The notes under the pieces were generated by a model that was given only the letters and a program-made list of their open reading frames with translations, was not told where the DNA came from and did not search any database. Position numbers and translations under genes: made by a program. A stretch of 32,786 nucleotides of DNA. Source: Bacillota bacterium (GTDB lineage Bacteria; Bacillota; Bacilli; Paenibacillales; Paenibacillaceae). The stretch lies in the NCBI GenBank assembly GCA_023391635.1, contig JAEWAQ010000050.1, positions 1 to 32,786 of the forward strand, written 5' to 3'. Shown here piece by piece: positions 7,868 to 15,031 of the stretch (position 1 is its first letter; each line of letters starts with the position of its first letter).

Positions 7868-8968
7868 ATGGAATTATGGATGATCGGCAGCAAGTCGGCA
7901 CTGCTCGCTTATGTAATCGCGGCCTCCTTCTTTCTCACGGCGAAGACGACAGCTTGGGAAGTTCTCGCCTATTTGAGCTGCATGATTGCCATCTTCCTGG
8001 TGCCGATCTTCAAGAAGGCGCGGCCTCGCATGCTGCTGACGGTGCTGACCGCAGCGCTCGTCGTCTGGTTCGCCTATCAGTTGAACCCGATGTTTCTTCT
8101 CCTTTTGCCAGTGAGTCTCTGCGAATTCGTTCATTACGCTGCGGGCAAGACCGTCTATGGGCTCGGTCTCTTGGCGCTGTCCCTGATTCTCGTGCCGCAT
8201 GAGCAGCTGCCGCTCTATGTGCTCGTCTCCGTGCTCGTCTATTTGCTATGCGCGGGGCTGCGGCTGTACACTGGCAAATTGAGCCGCATGGAAGACCGCC
8301 AGGAGGCGATGCGCGAGGATTTGCAGCGGCTGACACGCTCTTTGCACGAGAGCAACGAATACATCCGCCAGTCCGCTTATACGATCAAGCTGGAGGAGCG
8401 CAATCGCCTGTCCCAGCAAATTCACGACGAGGTCGGACATGCGATGGCCGGCGCGCTGATCCAGATGGAAGCGTCCCGCAGAGTGCTCGCATCGAACCCT
8501 GGACTATCGGCCGAATTGCTGGGCAACGCGATCGCGATCTCGAAGGAAGGACTGGAGCGAATCCGACTGACGCTCAAGAACATGAAGCCGAAATCGGAAG
8601 AGCTCGGCATCAACCGCCTCAGGCTTTTCGTCGACGAGCTGGCCGCGAAGCATGCCATCGCCGCTTCCGTCGTTCATTCGGGCGACATTGACCTCATTAC
8701 GCCGATGCAGTGGAACATCATCCAGCTCAACGCGACCGAAGCCGTCACCAATTCGCTCAAGTATAGCGCCGCCACGGCGATCTCCATCGAGATCAGCCTA
8801 TTGAACCGGTTCGTCAAGGCGGTCGTCGCCGACAACGGCCGCGGCGCGGAGAAGGTCATCAAGGGGCTGGGCATCGTCGGCATGGAGGAGCGGGCTGCCT
8901 CGGCGGGCGGCAACGTCATCGTCGACGGCTCCAAAGGCTTCACGGTCACGACGTTATTGCCGATTTGA
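7868..8968 (+). CDS. HisKA_3-family membrane sensor histidine kinase (LnrJ/YfiJ-like)
   Basis: This sensor kinase has 366 residues. The first about 135 residues are a hydrophobic sensor of five or six closely spaced membrane helices with almost no extracellular loop, the plan of intramembrane-sensing kinases. A coiled-coil linker follows (RLYTGKLSRMEDRQEAM onward), then the HisKA_3 box LEERNRLSQQIHDEVGHAMA with phospho-accepting H186, and a HATPase domain with NATEAVTNSLKYS, VADNGRGAE and LGIVGMEERA. The start is ATG 7868, with AGGAG about 9 bases upstream. Kinases of this build next to ABC-2 exporters usually sense membrane-disturbing antibiotics, sometimes through the transporter itself. 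The ligand cannot be told from sequence. Confidence 0.92.
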   Translation: MELWMIGSKSALLAYVIAASFFLTAKTTAWEVLAYLSCMIAIFLVPIFKKARPRMLLTVLTAALVVWFAYQLNPMFLLLLPVSLCEFVHYAAGKTVYGLGLLALSLILVPHEQLPLYVLVSVLVYLLCAGLRLYTGKLSRMEDRQEAMREDLQRLTRSLHESNEYIRQSAYTIKLEERNRLSQQIHDEVGHAMAGALIQMEASRRVLASNPGLSAELLGNAIAISKEGLERIRLTLKNMKPKSEELGINRLRLFVDELAAKHAIAASVVHSGDIDLITPMQWNIIQLNATEAVTNSLKYSAATAISIEISLLNRFVKAVVADNGRGAEKVIKGLGIVGMEERAASAGGNVIVDGSKGFTVTTLLPI

Positions 8969-9001
8969 AGGAATTCACCTTCCGAACATGAGATTTCTCA
9001 T
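8967..9001. promoter_or_regulatory. Two short inverted repeats upstream of the ABC exporter genes
   Basis: GAAGG-N6-CCTTC (8967-8982) overlaps the kinase stop codon, and ATGAGA-TT-TCTCAT (8988-9001) follows it. The second is a compact 14-bp palindrome of the size bound by LuxR-type regulator dimers. It lies just before the proposed promoter of the exporter genes and could be the operator for the adjacent response regulator. Short repeats of this size are also common by chance. Confidence 0.3.
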
Positions 9002-9005
9002 ATGC

Positions 9006-9050
9006 AAAGGATGAACTTATGCACTGACATAGGGGCATCCTTTTTCTTTA
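9006..9050 (+). terminator. Terminator-like hairpin between the kinase and exporter genes
   Basis: AAAGGATG (9006-9013) pairs with CATCCTTT (9036-9043). Inside it, past a 4x4 internal loop, TATG pairs with CATA around a 6-base loop. The outer arm runs directly into TTCTTTA. It would cut transcription from the regulator-kinase genes into the exporter, unless it acts as a conditional attenuator. Confidence 0.6.
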
Positions 9051-9054
9051 CAAT
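9024..9054 (+). promoter_or_regulatory. Candidate promoter of the ABC exporter genes
   Basis: CTGACA (9024-9029) and TACAAT (9049-9054) resemble SigA -35 and -10 boxes with a long 19-bp spacer, or TGACAT with 18 bp. The site overlaps the terminator-like hairpin, so the exporter would get its own start point 41 bases before the GTG codon. The suboptimal spacing fits an activator-dependent promoter. Confidence 0.4.
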
Positions 9055-9094
9055 GAGAGCAACAAATCCGAAATGGGAAACGGGAGTGGGAAGC

Positions 9095-10039
9095 GTGAAC
9101 GTACTTGAGATTCGCAACCTGACCAAGAAATTCAACGACTTCATTGCGGTAGACAATATGAGTCTGAACGTGCGGGAGGGCGAAATATTCGGCTTCCTCG
9201 GCGCGAACGGAGCGGGCAAGAGCACGACGATCAACATGATCTCCTCCTTGCTGCGCATTACCAAAGGCGAGATCGAACTGCTCGGCAAGAACATCGTCAA
9301 GCACAGCCATTTCGCGAAAATGAACATCGGCATCGTCCCGCAGGATCTGGCCATCTACGAGGACATGACCGCTTATGAAAATGTGAAGTTTTTCGCGGGC
9401 TTGTACGGGCTCAGGGGGGCGCTGCTCAAAGAACGGACAGAGGAGGCGCTCGCGTTCGTAGGCCTTGGCGACAAGCACAAGAACTTGCCGAAGAACTTCT
9501 CCGGCGGCATGAAGCGGCGGCTGAACATCGCTTGCGCGATCGCGCATCGGCCGAAGCTGATCATCATGGATGAGCCGACCGTCGGCATCGATCCGCATTC
9601 CCGCAACTACATTCTGAATTCGGTGAAGCAGCTGAACGAGATGGGATGCACGATTATTTACACGAGCCACTACATGGAGGAAGTCGAGGAAATCTGCACG
9701 CGCATCGCGATCGTCGACCACGGCAAGATCATCGCGGAAGGCACGAAGGAGCAGCTCAAGGCGATCATTACGGATACGAAGGAAATCTGGATCGGCGTGA
9801 AGGCGGACCTGGACATGGGTGCCAAGACGCTGGAGGCGTTGAAGCAGGTGCAGGGCGTCACCTCCGTACGGATGGAGGAGCAGATGATCAAGATCCATTC
9901 CAAAGCCGAAGTAAACAACCTGGGCCGAATTCTCCAGCAGTTGATCCAGGATCAAGTGGAAATTCGCTCGGTCGAGGAGCAGGCTCCGAACCTGGAGACG
10001 GTATTCCTGACTTTGACGGGCCGTAATCTGCGTGACTAA
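9095..10039 (+). CDS. ABC-2 exporter ATP-binding protein (LnrL/YfiL-like)
   Basis: This is the nucleotide-binding subunit of a drug- or lipid-type exporter, 314 residues. Walker A is GANGAGKST (Lys42), and the signature appears as FSGGMKRRL. Walker B is LIIMDEPTVGID, and the switch His is in YTSHYMEEVEE. A C-terminal domain of about 85 residues follows, ending in the VEEQAPNLETVFLTLTGR motif typical of the DrrA/YfiL/CcmA-like group. The start is GTG 9095, with GGGAG 8 bases upstream; in-frame starts further upstream would read through the hairpin. The gene ends 13 bases before the first permease. In B. subtilis, LnrLMN exports linearmycins, polyketides that lyse cells. The similarity is in family and gene order; the substrate here is unproven. 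Confidence 0.93.
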   Translation: MNVLEIRNLTKKFNDFIAVDNMSLNVREGEIFGFLGANGAGKSTTINMISSLLRITKGEIELLGKNIVKHSHFAKMNIGIVPQDLAIYEDMTAYENVKFFAGLYGLRGALLKERTEEALAFVGLGDKHKNLPKNFSGGMKRRLNIACAIAHRPKLIIMDEPTVGIDPHSRNYILNSVKQLNEMGCTIIYTSHYMEEVEEICTRIAIVDHGKIIAEGTKEQLKAIITDTKEIWIGVKADLDMGAKTLEALKQVQGVTSVRMEEQMIKIHSKAEVNNLGRILQQLIQDQVEIRSVEEQAPNLETVFLTLTGRNLRD

Positions 10040-10052
10040 GGGGATGAACGAG

Positions 10053-11177
10053 ATGAATATTTGGAATATTGCGGTAAAGGAATTCAAGAGCGATCTGCGA
10101 GACAAGCGGACCTTGTTCCTGATGCTGGTCTTTCCGATCGTGCTCATGCTCATTCTCGGGTCGGCGCTGACGGATGCGTTCACGAGCGGGCTGTCGGTAG
10201 ACGAGATGAAGCTGTTGTATAAGAACGAAGCGACTGCGGGCGAGCTTGCGGGGGCATGGGAAGAATTTGCGCAGGCGATCGGACAGGAAGGCATTGGGGC
10301 GGCGCCCGTAACGGAAGGTACGGACGGCGTCAAAGCAGTGCAAGAAGATAACGCGACGGCATACGCCGTCATCCGCGACAGCGGCATTCAGTTCTACGGC
10401 AGCAGCAGGCATTCGATCGAAAGCAATATCATGCAAGGCATGCTGACCGCGTTCTCGGACCAATACAATTTGGCGGCGGCCGCGTATCGGGCAGACCCCG
10501 AGGCAGCCGAGCAGATCTTGAAGCATGCGGGGGCGCAAACCGGATTCGTTCGCGAAACGGGCCTTGATGCGGATCGCCAGCCGGGATCGATGGACTACTA
10601 CGCGCTTGTCATGTCGACGATGATCGCCTTCTACGCCGCCATGTCGGCAAGTTACCTCATAAGCGGAGAGAGGCTGCGCAAGACGGCCCTGCGGCTCTCG
10701 GCAGCTCCGTTGAAGAAGAGTGAGCTGTTCCTTGGCAAAGTGATCGGCAACACGCTGATCAATGCCTTGTGCGTGATGGCCGTCGTTTTGTTCAGCAAAT
10801 TTGTGTTTCGGGCCGACTGGGGCGATCACTTGGGGATTGTGCTACTGGCCTTGCTCACGGAAGTCATTCTGGCGATCAGCCTGGGCCTTGCGGTCAGCTT
10901 CATTTTCAAAGAGGGCTCCTCTACCGCCGTCATTATGATCTTCGCTCAGTTGGCTTCATTTTTCGGCGGCGCGTACTTTCCGCTGGGAGAGTTGACGGGG
11001 TTCATGCGTGCGGTGGCGAACGCTTCGCCGCTCTATTGGATCAATACGGGCATGATGAAAGTCATCTATAACGGCGACGTGCAGGCCGCGCTGCCGGTGA
11101 TCGGACTGAATGTCGGCATTGCCGCCATATTGCTTGTATTCTCCGCCATTACGATGCGCAGACGGGAGGCGCTCTAA
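10053..11177 (+). CDS. ABC-2 type permease (LnrM/YfiM-like)
   Basis: This is an exporter membrane subunit, 374 residues. TM1 lies at about residues 20-42 (FLMLVFPIVLMLILGSAL). An extracytoplasmic domain of about 130 residues follows, then five C-terminal membrane segments from about residue 190 (YYALVMSTMIAFYAAMSASY) to the end, closing with a basic tail (MRRREAL). This 1+5 layout with the family motif SGERLRKTALRLSAAPLKKSE is standard for ABC2_membrane_3 permeases. The start is ATG 10053, 9 bases after AAGGGG; in-frame GTG 10032 and ATG 10044 lie upstream but are too close to, or before, the ribosome binding site. The gene is separated from the second permease by 2 bases. It should form a heterodimer with the next gene product. 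Confidence 0.9.
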   Translation: MNIWNIAVKEFKSDLRDKRTLFLMLVFPIVLMLILGSALTDAFTSGLSVDEMKLLYKNEATAGELAGAWEEFAQAIGQEGIGAAPVTEGTDGVKAVQEDNATAYAVIRDSGIQFYGSSRHSIESNIMQGMLTAFSDQYNLAAAAYRADPEAAEQILKHAGAQTGFVRETGLDADRQPGSMDYYALVMSTMIAFYAAMSASYLISGERLRKTALRLSAAPLKKSELFLGKVIGNTLINALCVMAVVLFSKFVFRADWGDHLGIVLLALLTEVILAISLGLAVSFIFKEGSSTAVIMIFAQLASFFGGAYFPLGELTGFMRAVANASPLYWINTGMMKVIYNGDVQAALPVIGLNVGIAAILLVFSAITMRRREAL

Positions 11178-11179
11178 TT

Positions 11180-12328
11180 ATGCAGGACTTGATCTGGCTT
11201 ATCAGCAAGACGCTGCGTACGACTTTCGGCAAGAAGTCCAGTTGGCTCATCTACATCGGCTTGCCGCTGGCCGCCGTGCTGTTGACGACGATTCTATACG
11301 GGAAAGCGAACGGCGCCGACCTGCGCGTCGGCATCGTGAACCTGGACGGGAACCAACCGATTGCGCAGGATACGATCGCTTTCGTCTCCGGACTGAAGCA
11401 AGTCGAGATTCGGGAGACGGATGAAGCGACGCTGCGCCAAGAGATCGCGGCAGGCAAGCTGGACAGCGGGCTTGTAATCGAAGCGGGCTTCGCGGACAGC
11501 GTGCGGGCCGGCAAGCCGGAGCATCTGAATCTCGTATCCGTCAAGGGCATGCAGGTGACGGCATACGTCAAGGCGATGCTGGACGGCTATATCGGCAACA
11601 TCGCGGCGATCGGCCAGGCGACGGCGGGGGATGCCGGGCGATTCGACGCCGTCTATCGCGAATACAAGGAAGCCGGCTTCAAGGTGGATGCCGAATCGCT
11701 CCAGGACACTTCGCACGTGAAGGACATGACGTACCAATCGGTCGGATTCCTGCTCATGCTGATGCTGTTCTCGGCGACCAACCTGTCGGAGATCATTCTC
11801 AAGGAGAAGGAGAATCGCACGTTCTTGCGGCTGCTGTCGTCGCCGGTGTCGTCCAGGACGTATGTACTGTCGAATGTCGTCGTCAACGGGATGATCCTGA
11901 TCTTGCAAGTGGTCGTGATGTTGATCTGCTTGAAATACGTATTCGGCGTCGATTCAGGCGTTCCGTTCGGCGAACTGCTCGTCACGCTGCTCTTGTTCGC
12001 CGCGGCGGCGATCGGACTGTCGCTCCTGATCGTTGCCTTCGCCAAGAACAGCAAGGGGGCAGGCGCCTTGCAGAACCTGATCGTGACGCCTACCTGCCTG
12101 CTCTCCGGCTGCTTCTTCCCGGCCGAGATCATGCCTGAGACGGTGCGCAAGATCGCGAACTTCCTGCCGCAGCATTGGGCGCTCGATATGATCAGCAAGC
12201 TGCAGACCGGTCATGCGTTCGGCAGTCTTTATCTGAACATGGCTATTCTGCTGGCATTCGCCGCGCTGTTCGCCGTCGTCGCGATTTACCGGTTCGGCCG
12301 CAACAACGATGTTCGCCAGTTCGTGTAA
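11180..12328 (+). CDS. ABC-2 type permease (LnrN/YfiN-like)
   Basis: This is the second exporter membrane subunit, 382 residues, with the same plan as its neighbour. TM1 lies near residues 20-40, followed by an extracytoplasmic region of about 140 residues (DLRVGIVNLDGNQPIAQDTI), then five membrane helices from about residue 190. The motif KEKENRTFLRLLSSPVSSRT precedes the second helix, and FLPQHWALDMI sits in the last loop, as in YfiN-type proteins. The start is ATG 11180, with GGGAGG about 10 bases upstream, and it overlaps no other gene. The paired permeases with one ATPase and an adjacent two-component system make an inducible efflux module. No terminator-like hairpin is clear immediately downstream. 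Confidence 0.9.
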   Translation: MQDLIWLISKTLRTTFGKKSSWLIYIGLPLAAVLLTTILYGKANGADLRVGIVNLDGNQPIAQDTIAFVSGLKQVEIRETDEATLRQEIAAGKLDSGLVIEAGFADSVRAGKPEHLNLVSVKGMQVTAYVKAMLDGYIGNIAAIGQATAGDAGRFDAVYREYKEAGFKVDAESLQDTSHVKDMTYQSVGFLLMLMLFSATNLSEIILKEKENRTFLRLLSSPVSSRTYVLSNVVVNGMILILQVVVMLICLKYVFGVDSGVPFGELLVTLLLFAAAAIGLSLLIVAFAKNSKGAGALQNLIVTPTCLLSGCFFPAEIMPETVRKIANFLPQHWALDMISKLQTGHAFGSLYLNMAILLAFAALFAVVAIYRFGRNNDVRQFV

Positions 12329-12384
12329 GATAAAGGCGATATCCCGGCTGTTTCGTATAGACCGCCTGCATTTGTGACATATTA

Positions 12385-12430
12385 CCCCCGACATTCGAAA
12401 GTGCCTTGCAGCAGATTGGAATCGGGGGGA
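12385..12430 (+). promoter_or_regulatory. Hairpin that may mask the ribosome binding site of the deacetylase gene
   Basis: CCCCCGA (12385-12391) is exactly complementary to TCGGGGG (12422-12428), 30 bases apart. The second arm is the Shine-Dalgarno (GGGGGGA) of the gene starting at 12440. If the mRNA begins upstream of 12385, this GC-rich 7-bp stem would hide the ribosome binding site and lower translation until it is opened. Confidence 0.4.
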
Positions 12431-12439
12431 TTTGTGATC

Positions 12440-14083
12440 ATGAAGCGCATTGCGGCAGGGCTTGCTCTATTCGCCGCGATCCTGTTTGCGCTGCCTCAGA
12501 TGCAGGCGGAAGTCGGCGCACAGGATCGTTCGTACCATTTTGGATTCAAGAAGAGCAAGGACGGCGCTCTGCCGTCCATCGACGAAGAAGGCTTCAAGCC
12601 GATCATTCAGAAGCACGGCGCGATCTTCCTGGGGGATACCGCGCAGAAAGAACTCTATCTCACCTTCGACAACGGCTACGAGAATGGCTACACGGCCCGG
12701 GTGCTCGACGTACTGAAGGAGCGGCAGGTGCCTGCGGCCTTCTTCGTCACCGGGCATTACGTGAAGGATCAGCCCGAACTGGTCAAGCGCATGGTCCGGG
12801 AAGGCCATCTTGTCGGCAACCACTCGTGGAGCCATCCGGATATGTCGCAAATTTCCGAGAGCAAGATCAAAGACGAGCTGGACCGGGTCAAACAGCAAGT
12901 GGCGGACGTGGCCGGCCAAACGGATATGCGGTTCATGCGTCCGCCGCGCGGCATCTTCAGCGACCGGATGCTGGCGGCCAGCCGATCGTTCGGATACACG
13001 AACGTATTCTGGTCTGTCGCCTATAAGGATTGGGACGTGCATGACCAGAAGGGCGGAGAGTACGCTTATCGCATGGTGACTTCGCAGCTGCATTCAGGCG
13101 CGGTCATTCTGCTGCATACCGTTTCCAAAGACAATGCGGATGCGCTCGGCCGAATCATCGACGAGGCGCGTCGGAGGGGATACGCGTTCCGGTCTTTGGA
13201 CCAGCTGCGGACCAGGCCGACGATGGCATCGGCGGACTTGACCGTCATGCACCTAGGCAAGACGATCGCGAGCATCGATTCCGCCGCCTACAGGCTGCCG
13301 GTGTTCCCGCTGCTCCGGCAGGATCGACTAGATCAGCTGCTGGACGACCTGGATCGGCAGATCTATGAGGAGCCGCGCAACGCGAAGATCGGCAGCAGAG
13401 GGGAAATCGTGCCCGAGAAAAGCGGCTATAAGCTGGACCGTCAGCAAATGGCGGACCAGCTGTTTGTTTATTTTCATGAAACGGGCTCCGCCTACATAGA
13501 AGCCCCGGTCAACGCGGTCTATGCGAAGGTGGACGGCGAACTGCTGGGTCAGCTTCGGGATAAGCGGTTGGGCCATTATTATACGTATTACAACGCGGGC
13601 AACCGGGATCGCTCGCACAATATCGATCTTTCCGCGAGGGCGATCGACAGCACGGTAGTGTTTCCGGGGGAGACGTTCTCGTTCAACCGGGTCGTCGGCA
13701 TGCGTACGGTCGGCAAAGGCTACAGGAGAGCGCCGGTGATCGTCAAAGGGGAGTTGTCGGAAGGGGTAGGCGGCGGCATTTGCCAAGTGTCTTCGACGTT
13801 GTTCAACGCGGTGGACCGGGCCGGGCTTGCGATCGTGGAACGGTATTCGCACAGCCGGGAAGTTCCGTACGTGCTGCCGGGCCGGGATGCCACGGTGAGC
13901 TGGGGCGGCCCCGACTTCGTCTTTCAAAACCGCTATAATCAACCGGTCCTTATTCGTACGCATGCGGCGGGCGGACGGGTGTTTGCAGCCGTCTATTCCT
14001 CCGATGTCATCGAATTTTCGCCACGCGGGGTGCCGGAAATGCTCAAGCGGGTGCCGCAGGAAATTCCCGCTCATAGCCCGTGA
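12440..14083 (+). CDS. PdaA-like polysaccharide deacetylase fused to a VanW domain
   Basis: This is a 547-residue exported protein with a signal peptide at about residues 1-27 (KRIAAGLALFAAILFALP). Residues about 50-265 closely resemble PdaA, the de-N-acetylase that starts muramic-lactam formation in spore cortex: TFDNGYENGYT with metal/catalytic D77, NHSWSHPD with metal ligands H128 and H132, RPPRGIFSD with R167, the PdaA-type FWSVAYKDWD, and LLHTVSKDNADAL with H226. After a linker come a PG_binding_4-like region (about 280-395) and a VanW domain (about 400-530), with NIDLSARAIDSTVVFPGETF and GGGICQVSSTLFNA (Cys448). The start is ATG 12440, 9 bases after GGGGGGA. PdaA and VanW proteins are normally separate; the frame is continuous across the junction. 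It probably remodels cell-wall or cortex peptidoglycan outside the membrane. Confidence 0.92.
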   Translation: MKRIAAGLALFAAILFALPQMQAEVGAQDRSYHFGFKKSKDGALPSIDEEGFKPIIQKHGAIFLGDTAQKELYLTFDNGYENGYTARVLDVLKERQVPAAFFVTGHYVKDQPELVKRMVREGHLVGNHSWSHPDMSQISESKIKDELDRVKQQVADVAGQTDMRFMRPPRGIFSDRMLAASRSFGYTNVFWSVAYKDWDVHDQKGGEYAYRMVTSQLHSGAVILLHTVSKDNADALGRIIDEARRRGYAFRSLDQLRTRPTMASADLTVMHLGKTIASIDSAAYRLPVFPLLRQDRLDQLLDDLDRQIYEEPRNAKIGSRGEIVPEKSGYKLDRQQMADQLFVYFHETGSAYIEAPVNAVYAKVDGELLGQLRDKRLGHYYTYYNAGNRDRSHNIDLSARAIDSTVVFPGETFSFNRVVGMRTVGKGYRRAPVIVKGELSEGVGGGICQVSSTLFNAVDRAGLAIVERYSHSREVPYVLPGRDATVSWGGPDFVFQNRYNQPVLIRTHAAGGRVFAAVYSSDVIEFSPRGVPEMLKRVPQEIPAHSP

Positions 14084-14150
14084 CTTGGGAACAAGGGAAA
14101 TACCGACACACAATCGTCAGATTGTAGAAGTTTACAAGTCTTTTCACATC

Positions 14151-14180
14151 ACTTATATTTATTTATATCTAAATATAACT
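14151..14180. promoter_or_regulatory. 30-bp imperfect palindrome upstream of modA (candidate operator)
   Basis: Two 11-base arms (ACTTATATTTA and TAAATATAACT) are inverted repeats with one mismatch, separated by 8 bases. The site lies about 24 bases before the modA start in a strikingly AT-rich stretch. Its TTATAT/ATATAA arms recall the TATA-rich palindromes bound by ModE-type molybdate repressors. No regulator gene is adjacent, so the binding protein is unknown. Confidence 0.5.
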
Positions 14181-14203
14181 AATTATAAGTGAAGGGTGAA
14201 ATG

Positions 14204-15031
14204 ATGTTAAAGATCATGAAAAGTAGTGCTGTGTCGTTGTTGCTGGCGACGGTTCTGCTCCTGCTTGCGGCCTGTTCTTCCGATCCCGCATCGCCGTCTG
14301 TACAAGCATCCTCTTCCCAGCCGCAGCAGCAGGTCGAGCTGACGATTTCGGCGGCGGCCAGCCTGACGGACGCGCTGCAAGCGCTGCAGCCGGCATTCGA
14401 GGCGGACCATCCCGGTCTGAAGCTGGTGTTCAACTTCGGCGGGTCCGGCGCCTTGCAGCAGCAGATCGAGCAAGGCGCGCCGGCCGACCTGTTCCTGTCC
14501 GCAGCGAACAAGAACATGCAAGCGCTCGTCGACAAAGGTCTGATCGACGAGACGCACCTGGCCAATTTGCTGACCAATACGCTTGTCGCCGTCGTGCCCA
14601 AAGACGGTGCAGCCGCGATGAGCAGTTTCGCGGACTTGACTCAATCCGCGATCCATCATATCGCCATCGGCATCCCCGAGAGCGTGCCGGCAGGCGCCTA
14701 TGCCAAGGAAGCGATCGAGCATGCGAAGCTGTGGGATGCGCTGCAGCCGAAAATCGTGCAGGCAAAAGACGTCCGGCAAGTGCTGCAATATATCGAAACG
14801 GGCAACGCGGATGTCGGATTCGTCTACAAGACGGATGCGTTCTCTTCGGACAAGACCGCGATCGCTTTCGAAGTGGACCCGGCGACGCATTCGCCGATCG
14901 AATACCCGATGGGTATCGTGAAGGAATCGAAGCATCCGGAAGAGGCGGCCGCCCTCTTCGCCTTTTTGCAATCGAAAGCGGCGCTTGAGGTGTTCGCAAC
15001 GTTCGGCTTCTCCGTTCCTGCCGCATCGTGA
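14204..15031 (+). CDS. modA: Molybdate ABC transporter substrate-binding lipoprotein
   Basis: This is a high-affinity molybdate/tungstate-binding protein on the outer membrane face, 275 residues. The signal peptide runs into the lipobox LLAAC (lipidated Cys24), followed by a short Ser/Pro/Gln linker. The mature domain begins LTISAAASLTDALQ and continues with KLVFNFGGSGALQQQIEQGAPAD and LFLSAANKNMQAL, the anion-pocket segments of the ModA family. The end carries the YPMGIVKESKHPEEA pattern. The start is ATG 14204, 6 bases after AAGGG; ATG 14201 and GTG 14189 are in frame but have poorer spacing. The stop TGA overlaps the modB start by one base, so translation is coupled. A 30-bp palindrome lies upstream. 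Expression is probably repressed when molybdate is sufficient, since Mo is needed only for molybdoenzymes. Confidence 0.93.
   Translation: MLKIMKSSAVSLLLATVLLLLAACSSDPASPSVQASSSQPQQQVELTISAAASLTDALQALQPAFEADHPGLKLVFNFGGSGALQQQIEQGAPADLFLSAANKNMQALVDKGLIDETHLANLLTNTLVAVVPKDGAAAMSSFADLTQSAIHHIAIGIPESVPAGAYAKEAIEHAKLWDALQPKIVQAKDVRQVLQYIETGNADVGFVYKTDAFSSDKTAIAFEVDPATHSPIEYPMGIVKESKHPEEAAALFAFLQSKAALEVFATFGFSVPAAS

Noticed and set aside
9017..10387. 456-codon minus-strand open frame opposite the ABC ATPase
   Set aside because: The plus strand encodes Walker A, signature and Walker B motifs here; the antisense product has no domain and no ribosome binding site was seen.
14083..14144. Long-range GACTTG/CAAGTC pairing followed by TTTT as terminator of the PdaA-VanW gene
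   Set aside because: The stem is only 6 bp with a loop of about 45 bases; the inner ACAATC/GATTGT hairpin has no U-tract. Too weak to call.
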